Of a stretch of DNA of 64,000 bases, positions 54,931 to 64,000 are shown in pieces. The notes beneath the pieces are model-generated. The model saw only the letters and a program-made list of their open reading frames with translations, did not search any database and was not told the DNA's origin. Source of the DNA: Vandiemenella viatica (Eukaryota; Arthropoda; Insecta; Orthoptera; Morabidae); NCBI GenBank assembly GCA_031002005.1, contig CM061914.1, positions 13,626,148 through 13,690,147 on the forward strand, written 5' to 3'. The number at the start of each line of letters is the position of its first letter. The stretch's first letter is position 1. A program made the translations under genes and the position numbers.

Positions 54931-57910
54931 CGGTGGAATCTACTTGTCCATGAAGTTACGGTAGTTCCGGAGGAAGGTAAGACAATCTTCCCATTACACC
55001 GAGGAGAATGTAACTGCAGTATCCCTCTGCGTGCTTAATCATTTCGGTTAGTGAAGAGCGAGTTTATAAAAATCACGATGGAAAATTACATAAAACTTTT
55101 TTAATATTCTCATATAGCCCTAAACGTAGAATGCACCAAATTAAAAGACTACCAGCGCGGAGAGAATAAACAAATGTGCTCCCTGTTAACCAATGCCGAA
55201 TAGTCATACAAAATGGAAGTATCTATACACGTGACAATTTTTCAATTAAAATGTATTTTAAAATTATACTTCTAAGTTTGAACCTTCTGGAGGATCGTGA
55301 AGTCACAACAGCTTCTCTATAGAGCTCATTAACTAAGTAGTTTGTTTTTTCGTCACCTGCAGCGCCACCACGCAAAGTGTTAATTTCCGACTGACCACTG
55401 CGCGTTTGTTTTCGTTTGCGACGCAGTCTCTGTACAAGAATTTAACAGTTAAAAAGCTGAAGTAATAATTTTTTAATGCCGGAAAACGTAGTTTGTAGAA
55501 GTACACTATGAAAGAATTGATTAACAGGTAAGAATTCTAACCACCAAAGCCAATTAAACCTTGAACGCACCGTTTAATTTGGTCCTCCTGCCGATGTTTC
55601 GCTCCTCGTTTTGAACCGCTTAAAATCATTTCAAAATTATAACTGTCTGATTTCACGCCAAAGAGTTTTATCTTTGTTTTTACAATAGTTTTTGCGTTGT
55701 ATTTACAGGTAAGACAGGAGAGAAGTCCTAAACATCACTCAAAAATTGTTTGAAGTTGAAATTGTTCTTCTGTGTGCTAATTTCCTCAAGATTGGTTTAA
55801 CGAGTTGCGTGCCGACCCTAAAAATAAATTTTTGATTTATCTTGAATATTCATGCTGTTTGTCATTAGTATTGTTTAATCCTTTTGCTGAGTTTAAAAAA
55901 TAGGTCCATGTTGCTGGTCTTCCGCAAAATGTGCGCCGATTCACGGCAGATTTAGTCTTTGGACTGCTTGAGGTTCTAGCTAGATTTTTTTTTTAACCTT
56001 CCCGTAAAATTTTGTTCACATTATGGATTGTTTAACCTCCAAGAAAAATCTTAACTGTATACTTTTGCCATATCCTACATATTTAAAAAAATCGGGTGGA
56101 AATATTTACCTTGGCCAACCTTTTTTAATATTATTTTTGTCCGTTAAATAGATTTTTAGTCGATCTAAAGTATTTTTTTAAAGTTAATTCTCTCATAGAA
56201 CGTAGCAGAAAAAGGTAAACAATCAACAGCAAATCAAGGCTATGTTGCTGTAATGTAGGCACAACTACAACATAAATAATTGATTCCCAGCAGAGGCGCA
56301 TACGAGGTTTATGCAATAACTTCATACTCTTATTTCAAAGCGTGAAAGTCGAGCAACCACTTACCACAGCTGTCAAGTGATGAATTAAAATGCGGCTTAG
56401 CAAAATGGAGTGCTTCCATGTCATAGTTGTATAAACCACCGCTTTCGCCTGTCTTTATCTTTGGGAAAAAAAACATGTTAATCGAGACCCTTATTTTTCA
56501 CCGAAATCACCAAACATCCGTAGACGCAACGATTGACCGGCGTAATGTCGTTTTTAATTAGCCTCGTAGCAACTACAGCACATGCAAACACACTGCCAGA
56601 CGACAGCCGGAAGTTGAGTGTACCACATTTCGGTGGCCATATTGTTCACGAGTATCTCACTATCGTGAAACCAACGAAAGATGTACCTTTATATATGTAA
56701 ATCTTTAAGCAGCCATTTCCATTTGGATTGGATTTTCACAGTCTGAAGCTTAGAGTATAACTTTTAAAAACTGTGCTGTGTCTGATGACTACGTGATCGT
56801 TGGACGGAGCAATAAATGATAATTTATTCCTAAAGTCTACAGACAGGCGGCAACGACCATACTCTTCAAAGATGATCACTCCTTTTCTGACCTGAAAAGA
56901 ATGGCGCCAAAGCTATAAAAACCACACTCAGTTCTGTTGTTGACTATGCAACTTTGGGTATTTACTAATATGGCAATTTAAAGTATTAAAAATAAATTCA
57001 GCTCCGGGCAGAAACAATGGCATTCGTGAAATAAATGAAGTCGGGATGGATGGATATTCCTGGTTTTGAACAAAAGTATTGCTCGATTCATGTTGACTCT
57101 CGAAATGTTTTACTTGACTCATTAAAGTGATTTCCGCATCTTCTTTGTGAGAGAAGCCTGTTTATAAATAATTTAAGTTCCTCCCTGAACAATACAATGA
57201 ATTTTAGTTCTTTACCTAAAAATAAAGTGTAATGCCGCTGTGCTGGATCTTATTTTATCTCAGGTTTCGCCGTGGACTAAGTAAATGAGCCGTGGATTCG
57301 TGCGGTGTTAATCACGCATGCTGCGTGCGAGTCCCGCTACATTGGAATGAGTCACGGCAGCGTGTCGAACACGAAGTCTGCTCAGGCGCCTTGGAAAACA
57401 ATACGAAGAGCGTGTAATGGTACATATCGTATTAGTCTACCGGGAATAATGCCGTTTGTCTGCGATTAAATTCTTATCTTACTACGTTGCAAGTCCCGTG
57501 TAATGAAAAAGATGACCCAAGTCAGGCATTCTGCTATGCTAGACTTCTCTTTCCAGGTACAGTACAACGGAGAGGTGTTTTTTATGCATGTGAACGATTG
57601 TGATGACCTGTTTAGCGCAGTATTCACTTTTGAGTGTACAATGCTGAAAGACACTCCCCAATGCTTCAGCTGATTGCGAGGTTCACTGGTTCCAGTCCTG
57701 GTGGTCGACTTGGTCGGCACGGTAGAGAAGATGGTGGTGCACAATTCCTGATCACCAGAGTAGGCCTGAACGGGCTACATCCGGATTTCACACTGCACTA
57801 TCTTCCATCCATTCATAACGCTCTACTCTGAACAGTCATGCACACGTACCTACATTCCATCACAGGAGAATGCAAGGGGAAGCCACCGCAGTTTAAAATT
57901 TCCACCAACC
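54930..57910. other. ~3 kb without a recognised feature
   Basis: Mostly AT-rich. Short open frames (for example 56,131-56,325 and 57,466-57,744, minus) have no domain. A GC-richer patch near 55,360-55,460 and another near 56,520-56,650 look like possible regulatory or old repeat sequence. Nothing can be assigned. Confidence 0.5.
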
Positions 57911-57914
57911 CAAT

Positions 57915-57953
<39 letters not shown>
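57911..57953 (+). repeat. A43 homopolymer
   Basis: A run of about 43 A, likely a retroposon tail. The upstream ~150 bp does not match the SINE families here, so the source is unknown. Confidence 0.85.
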
Positions 57954-57956
<3 letters not shown>

Positions 57957-58078
57957 AGAAGAAACGTTATAGAAGGTGTTTTACCGAAAACACGAAGACG
58001 AAGGAAACCGAAATGTTTTATTGTTCCCATCGGTAGGATGAATCAGCAGGTTTGAATACTTATTCTGATACATTGCGG

Positions 58079-59122
58079 ATAAGTTTAATGCAAATAATGT
58101 AATCGGGTGACTAGCCGAGTTATAGGAGTGTTATCGTAATCACACGATATTTCGGCGCTCTCAATCGTCGGCGCCATCTTCCGGTGAAGTGAAGTCAGGA
58201 ACGTGCGAAGTTGCTGAGCTAGACCACATTACCGCTGCTAACCTCTGATTGGTCGGCTGTTGCGTTGCATTGAACCTTGTAACTTCCAGCCACAGTACAA
58301 CTGTCTATCCAGTCCCAGGCGTCACGGTGGATGTGGTTTGATAGAAACAGGTGGACGGCAAAAAGTTCTTAAGACACGGAGTCTAATTCACTCCTGGTAT
58401 ACCGTATCCTTTCCCGCACTAGAGCCAAGCTGGCCCGCCGCAGAATTTTCTTCGCTGCGAAAGAATCAATCGGGTGCAGAATCTCGGCAAAACGTGGGAC
58501 GATGTCCTGGTCCCTGCAGCGCTGAAGAAAGGTGAGCGCGCTGAGAAGTCTGGATTTCCTCTTGCGTAAAGTCTTGCAAAGTCAAGCAGCTGGAGAAGTT
58601 ACGCAAGAGGAAATCCAGACTTCTCAGCGCGCTCACCTTTCTTCAGCGCTGCAGGGACCAGGACATCGTCCCACGTTTTGCCGAGATTCGGCACCCGATT
58701 GATTCTTTCGCAGCGAAGAAAATTCTGCGGCGGGCCAGCTTGGCTCTAGTGCGGGAAACGATACGGTATACCAGGCGTGAACTAGACTCCGTGTCTCAAG
58801 AACTTTTTGCCGTCCACCTGTTTCTATCAAACCACATCCACCGTGACGCCTGGGACTGGATAGACAGTTGTACTGTGGCTGGAAGTTGCAAGGTTCAATG
58901 CAGCGCAACAGCCGACCAATCAGAGGTTAGCAGCGGTAATGTGGTCTAGCTCAGCAACTTCGCACGTTCCTGACTTCACTTCACCGGAAGATGGCGCCGA
59001 CGATTGAGAGCGCCGAAATATCGTGTGATTACGATAACACTCCTATAACTCGGCTAGTCACCCGAGAACATTATTTGTATTCTCAACGCCGAGAAAGATT
59101 ACGTAATTATAAGTTTAATGCA
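58079..59122. mobile_element. ~1-kb foldback element with 14-bp flanking direct repeat
   Basis: Arms 58,093-58,569 and 58,599-59,077 are reverse complements with a few differences; the loop is 29 bp. ATAAGTTTAATGCA occurs directly at 58,079-58,092 and 59,109-59,122. Both arms show a 91-codon mirror frame and a CGATATTTCGGCGCTC block. I cannot assign a protein. Duplications of this size suit target-primed retroelements more than cut-and-paste ones, so an inverted retroelement dimer (Penelope-like elements are one candidate) is possible. Confidence 0.8.
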
Positions 59123-59235
59123 GTCAGTTGGTATACGATTTGCACAAACTCTCTTATTCTGGTGACCAAATCCGAAAGGATGGATATTCCTTTCACCACA
59201 CGGACTCGCATGAACTAACATCATGTCATTTTTCA

Positions 59236-59458
59236 GAGCAATTTTTCATATGCCGATCTATCGTTCCTGGTAGGAGAGTTTTTAACGATTGGGACTATCA
59301 TGTGGAGGTGGAGGTTTCGATTCCCAATCCGGCTGTTCATTAGAATCTGTTGTAGCACTACTTTAGACACAAATAGCCGTTTATCGCCTATAGTAGCTGC
59401 GACAACGAAAACCACGTTTAGTGGTGTTTTTGTCGATAGGAAGGGATGATTTTTTTTA
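59236..59458 (+). repeat. Inverted-repeat partner 1, tRNA-like element
   Basis: Includes TTCATATGCCGATCTATCG, GGAGGTTTCGATTCCCAATC (tRNA-like B box) and AACCACGTTTAGTGGT, ending in a T run. Returns inverted at 60,681-60,912. Confidence 0.75.
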
Positions 59459-59756
59459 AAAACGAATCACCTAAGAAGACACCGTTGGTAGGATCAGTAT
59501 TTGGGTAAAAACATACTATTTTCACCTCAGCAACCTTTCGGCATGTAGGGGGGGGGGATAAACCGTTTTAATCTTGTCTGTGGAAGACAACCAGTCCTTT
59601 AAGTTATCCCCGTGCTGTGGGAGGTGCGGTGATGGTGTAAGATGTATACAATAGTTTGGTTCTGCTGAAGGTGGAATCTTTCTATCACGGAATTGCTGAT
59701 TATGCTGCATTTAGTTCCGTGGCCATAGTGTGCATAAGAGGTTAGAAGGTTTATAA

Positions 59757-59905
59757 TGACAGGATACCGAGGCCGGTTGGCGAGGCCTGGCCTCACATTC
59801 GACAAGATACAGCTTCGAATCCCCGTCCAAACATTCAGATTTCAGCTTCTTTTTTCTCAATAGTTTCTTTAAATCAGTCCAGGCGAATTCCCACTACACA
59901 CCTTG
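59757..59905 (+). mobile_element. Divergent SINE, forward
   Basis: GGTTGGCGAGGCCTGGCCTC, B box CTTCGAATCCCC and a TCAGTCCAGGCGAATTC body block in family order. Truncated at the 3' side. Bases 59,905-60,680 are otherwise unassigned. Confidence 0.6.
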
Positions 59906-60680
59906 TCAAAACATGCGGGTAATAGGAATAGAATGAGGACCTGACCGCTAACTCATGAAATAGTGGGATGTCTGTCGACAGTAGTCAGATCGCGTATTTT
60001 TTTTATGATCGTCGACAGTGGTGTATTTGTACATGTTACTAAATTTCAGTAAGTCATAAAGATATACACTTTCAGAGTTTGTGCTGACGACTTTCCTATC
60101 TTGATCTTACGTGGTGCAGTTCATGAAAACTTTGGATATGTACCAATCCCAGACAATATGTATCTGTAACCACTATTTCTGAGGAAGCATGGATTCTTCC
60201 ATTTTCCCACTAACTGTGCTCTGTGCCTTTTGTCGCATGTGTTGGGAAAGGAACTACCCACATCGTGTGTTCACTATGTGCCCTTTGGGAGTTGTACACA
60301 AGATCCGTTTAGACCTCGGAACAGGCTCGTACACTGACACTGATGAAAAATTTTACAAATGATATAACATCATCTACAACTTAGTGCACATTATCTTCGG
60401 TGTATTCCTCCTTAATCCCCTGCATTATGACCGTAGGGATTTTGAAATCAGTGTAAAGTGAGAGAATTTTTACGCGTTTAGCTGAAGAGTGAAGAACAAA
60501 TCACGGAAGTGTTTAAGGGCTTCTCTGCCCATGTCGAGACGCATTACCGTAGATTTGTAAGCCACTACATAGACAGAGCGTATGGCAAGTCGAAACTCTG
60601 TTACTTTTGAATGTGAATAACGTTTCGGGGACTCCAGGCCAAATATACAAGAAAAAATTGCCTCAAATGGCTACGAATAA

Positions 60681-60912
60681 AAAAAAATCATCCCTTCTTA
60701 TCAACAAAATCACCACTAAACGTGGTTTTCGTTGTCGCAGCTACTATAGGCGATAAACGGCTATTTGTTTCTAAAGTAGTGCTACAACAGATTCTAATGA
60801 ACAGCCGGTTCGGGAATCGAAACCTCCACCTCCACATGACAGTCCCAATCGTTAACAACTCTCCTACCAGGCACGATAGACCGGCATATGAAAAATTACT
60901 CTGAAAGGAGTA
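60681..60912 (-). repeat. Inverted-repeat partner 2, tRNA-like element
   Basis: Reverse complement of 59,236-59,458 with few mismatches, starting with an A run and ending CATATGAAAAATTACTCTGA. The two copies are ~1.2 kb apart. Confidence 0.75.
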
Positions 60913-61560
60913 CTGCACTGGAACGAACTCAACACTCGCGTCGAGTGATTTTTGGGAAATGAAACAAAATCTGACTATAAAACCGTGCTGCATATCCTCG
61001 CGAACGTTACATCCGAACGTTACTGCTCACCCACCAGGCTCGGTATTCTATGATCCTCTTAGCTTTTGACATCCGATGCACGTTTCCGATGATAATAACA
61101 TCGTCACTGTCTTTAACGACATATATCTAACGTTCAGACTGTTAGAAATTGTGTAAAATCTTTCGTAGTGATCTTATGAGATACTACAGCACGAATATAA
61201 AACTTTGTCTCGTAAAGTTTGTAGACTGGTTTGTGGAGGAGATATTACTCTAACTTCCTTTGTTCAGAACTGACCTTGCTGATCTTGTGATAAGCCAGAC
61301 GTCAATATAACCTACATCTCCAACAACTGCTTACTCATTACTTTGCTTTAAAAACTCACTCACCAGGCTAGATATTCAGCAATAACTCTGAAAAGAAGGC
61401 GACTGGAATGCACTGATAAGAGAACCGGAGATCAATCGTATGACAGCTCCGAACATTAAAAATTCAACAACCAGTCTCGAAATTTAAACCTGCATCCTCT
61501 CAAACGTGGACGAGTGATTTTGGGAAACGATAGAAAACCTGACTGTAAGACTGCGCTGGA
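60913..61560 (-). other. SINE-like fragments, strongly diverged
   Basis: GAGTGATTTTTGGGAAATGA near 60,945 and GCTCACCCACCAGGCTCGG near 61,025 fit a reversed family B SINE. GAGTGATTTTGGGAAACGAT near 61,511 suggests another. Heads and tails are unclear. Bases 61,560-62,060 show nothing recognised. Confidence 0.35.
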
Positions 61561-62061
61561 TATCGAACCCCTTTGGCTGAATTTCCTCGACAAATATTTC
61601 TTTAGCCTTTCGAGATCTCGCGTTTTCTCCTATAAGAATTTTAACAATAATCTGTTCTTCAAAATTAACATGCACTTCTAATATACTGTTAAACAAATAG
61701 CGCTTCCTGTTAGTTGATGCACCAAATTATCGCATTTTGTTTCATTCATAATTCACTAAAATCGAAATACCTTAATTTTAATGTCCTTAGTTTTTTACAT
61801 ATACTCTTAGCCCATTTAGTCGGCTACTGATAATCCACACTATCTTCTTTTTTATAAACAGCCACTCACTCTTAGTGCGCACAAGTAAAAATGAAGTAGT
61901 TTAAGTTTCTGGTTGAAACCTTACCGAAGGAGATAAATTGGAGATAGGGTGGCTAGTTCCTTCCTTCCTTATCTTACTTAGGGCACCTGCAGTTTAACGT
62001 AGAAAAACGAACCATGAATACTTCACAGCAGGCTACGACTTGTTACATGCCAATGAGCCTA

Positions 62062-62141
62062 TCGACAACCGATACGGTAATTCGAACCGGGGACCTTTCA
62101 GTCTCCAGTCAGACGCTTTAACCACTAAGTCGCTCTGGCGT
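62062..62141 (-). other. tRNA-like sequence, not a functional tRNA
   Basis: On the minus strand GACTTAGTGGTTAAAGCG resembles an A-box D-arm and CCCCGGTTCGAATTACC a B-box T-arm. The anticodon stem and acceptor stem do not pair, so this is best read as a tRNA-derived SINE head or a tRNA pseudogene. Confidence 0.5.
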
Positions 62142-62331
62142 TAAATGATCTGTAATTACGTGAGACGCTTTTATAGTAACAGAAAGTAAATGGCATGAGT
62201 TAAGAACTATAGAGGAATAAAATGGAGACATTAAAATGAAATTGCCAATACTTAGCTAGTCATACAAATTCGTCAGAAAGTTTCACCTAGCTATATGATG
62301 ACTGTTAGGAAAGTTGCAATATCCTTAAATA

Positions 62332-63548
62332 CGAGGCGCGTCCAGAAAGTAAGTTCCGTTTCAATTTATCTCCGCTGCAGTACTGCGATTGCAGTTCCGC
62401 ACATGCGCTGTAGATGATGTGTATCAAGGGGAAGAACGTGCGCCATTTGGAGATCGCTGTCGGTTACGTACGCTTTGTTGTGCTTGTTTGAAATGTCAGC
62501 GCAAATGCGATGAGTGATTCGATGGTGAAAAGATGGGTCCGACAGTTCAATGGCGGGCGTAGTGATGTGCATGATAAAGAACGAAGTGGGCGTCCACCTT
62601 TGGTTATAGAAGAACTGGTTCACGCGATTGATGACAAGATCCAGGAAAACCGTAGGTTTACAATCAGTGCTCTCGCTATGGACTTCCCCCAAATTTCACG
62701 ATCACTGATGCATGAAATTGTTACCAAACAACTGAAATTCCGTAAACTTTGCTCACGTTGGGTACCAAAGATTCTCACTGAGCAACACAAAACACAACGG
62801 ATGGGTAGTGCACTTGAGTTTTTGACCCGTTATGCTGAAAGCGGCGAAGAATTTCTGAGACGGATAGTCACAGGAGATGAAACTTGGGATTCTTACGACA
62901 CCCCTGAGAGTAAGCGGCAATCAATGGAATGGATGCACATCCCCACCAAAGGTTAAGCCGAAGCAAATCATGACACCTCGGAAAATGATGTGCACAGTGT
63001 TCTGGGACTGGAAAGGCATCCTACTCATTGACTTCTTACCGCGTGGTCAAACAATCAAAGCAGATGCTTATTGCGAGACGCTTCGGAAATTGCGCCGTGC
63101 AATTCAGAATAAGCGCCGGGGACTGCTGTCAAAAGGTGTTGTTTTGCTTCACGACAACGCACGACCACACACTGCAAACGTGACGAGAAACCTCGTACAC
63201 GGATTTGGCTGGGACGTGTTTCACCATCCTCCGTACAGCCCTGACCTCGCTCCTAGCGACTTTCATTTGTTCTTACATCTCAAGTCTTTCCTTGGCGGTC
63301 ATCACTTCACCAATGACGACGAGCTGAAAGAAACTGTTTCCAACTGGTTGAAGACACAGGCGGCAGATTTCTATGAAGAAGGTATACAAAACCTGGTGCC
63401 ACGCTATGACAAATGCCTGCAAAATTTCGGCAGTTATGTGCAAAAGTAGTTTAAGAGTTGTAGAATTTTGTGCAATAAAAATTCATTCTGTATCTGTGTA
63501 CAATTTCATTTTATTACCAAACGGAACTTACTTTCTGGACGCGCCTCG
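62332..63548 (+). mobile_element. mariner element, 1,217 bp, perfect 30-bp TIRs and TA duplication
   Basis: Terminal inverted repeats begin CGAGGCGCGTCCAGAAAGTA and are identical over 30 bp (62,332-62,361 and 63,519-63,548). TA flanks both ends (62,330-62,331, 63,549-63,550). It contains one transposase gene in two frames. Bases 63,549-63,850 after it hold nothing else. Confidence 0.95.
62510..63449 (+). pseudogene. mariner transposase (DD34D), one frameshift and short N-terminus
   Basis: Frame 1 (62,510-62,956) carries a second helix-turn-helix region (KRWVRQFNGGRSDV, RSGRPP, RRFTISALA) and the first catalytic Asp in IVTGDETW. A one-base frame change at about 62,930-62,945 passes to frame 2, which reads KVKPKQIM, then the second Asp in LLHDNARPHTA and the third in PPYSPDLAPSDFHLF, with 34 residues between them, as in mariner. 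It stops at 63,447-63,449. The first ~45 residues usual for the family are missing or out of frame upstream of 62,510. It is probably inactive as read. Confidence 0.9.
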
Positions 63549-63849
63549 TATATGTTGTACCCTAGAACTACGAGAGATGATAGTGAATTTCATTAACTCA
63601 TTGAAAATACATGCAGTGTAGTCCAGGTTGGCGTTGTTATCATTATTTTTATTTTTTTCATCTTTAAATAACTTTACTATGATAGTGTTACTAACTACAA
63701 ACATTCTCACAAACTCTGTCTCCTGGCCGCCAAGCATAAAGCGGTAGTCTTACTAAAGGGAAAACTAAAGAAATCCAAAGCATAGACGCATTATAACGTT
63801 CTCCATTAATTTATGGGGACATTAGATATTCTTCACTACTTCTAACGAA

Positions 63850-63975
63850 GTGTGCCTTTATAAAAGGAACCACCGCGGCATTTACGTAGAGTGGTTTCGG
63901 AAAATCTGAATAATCGAGAAATGAACCCGGGTCCTCCCGAAGACCTAAATAAGACTTCATTGCTCACCCACCAAG
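63850..63975 (-). mobile_element. Divergent SINE fragment, reverse
   Basis: AGAGTGGTTTCGGAAAATCT, GAACCCGGGTCCTCCCGA (B box region) and GCTCACCCACCAAG (head) occur in reversed family order. The end lies close to the window edge. Confidence 0.6.
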
Positions 63976-64000
63976 TTAAAATGGTTGTGGAATATTGATT

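Noticed and set aside
58260..58908. A 91-residue gene present twice, on opposite strands
   Set aside because: The two frames are mirror images produced by the palindrome. No domain, start context or codon signal supports coding.
62062..62141. A tRNA gene
   Set aside because: A- and B-box-like text is present, but acceptor and anticodon stems do not pair. It is better read as SINE-derived.

Overview
The window is intergenic DNA from a large, repeat-rich arthropod genome. The most likely source is an insect, and I lean to an orthopteran or polyneopteran because of the dominant tRNA-derived SINE family; this is inference, since no host gene anchors it. Evidence for a eukaryote: GT-AG introns, TATA/Inr promoters, AATAAA signals, Helitrons, mariner, piggyBac, hAT, Penelope-like and LINE relics, and poly-A tails. 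No rRNA, functional tRNA, CRISPR array or bacterial-type operon was seen.

The centrepiece (15,315-30,921) is a 15.6 kb near-perfect palindrome. Each arm carries the same end of a Polinton/Maverick (adintovirus-like) element: a terminus starting 5'-AGTAGTG, an array of 89-bp repeats, a TATA promoter, a five-exon gene for a protein-primed family-B DNA polymerase, a 3' repeat array, and the convergent chromodomain tail of a retroviral-type integrase. The arms meet at a 164-bp asymmetric spacer. The palindrome is bounded on both sides by the same 6-bp direct repeat ATTAAT and sits inside one copy of a Helitron-ended repeat. A second copy of that repeat at 32.6-33.3 kb shows the unoccupied site. 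The simplest reading is that a fold-back (snapback) replication product with two identical ends was integrated as one unit. A 1,775-bp piggyBac relic later entered only the left arm, and the right arm preserves its empty TTAA site. The arms differ by few substitutions, but at least nine single-base insertions occur in the right-arm coding region and none were seen in the left.

1-15 kb: a foldback repeat, degenerate 0.5-kb tandem repeats, CR1-like LINE 3' ends, and a ~6.9 kb Helitron (8,252-15,117) holding a decayed Rep gene, a MITE and a SINE. 31.7-38 kb: the empty-site copy, a LINE endonuclease relic, a Penelope-like relic with a GIY-YIG segment, a mariner tail, LINE tails and SINEs. 38.1-40.9 kb: a second virus-like cluster with an unrecognised open frame convergent with a broken capsid-like gene and a BED-finger ORF. 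42.7-51 kb: two LINE copies that serve as each other's empty sites for two SINE insertions, a non-autonomous Helitron, and a mariner pseudogene carrying a hAT MITE. 51.2-54.9 kb: a ~170-bp dimeric satellite and a Helitron 3' end. 55-58 kb: nothing recognised. 58-64 kb: a ~1 kb palindrome flanked by a 14-bp direct repeat, SINE relics, and a nearly complete mariner with perfect 30-bp inverted repeats.

No cellular host gene was identified. Almost every open frame is a transposon or virus-derived sequence in some state of decay.
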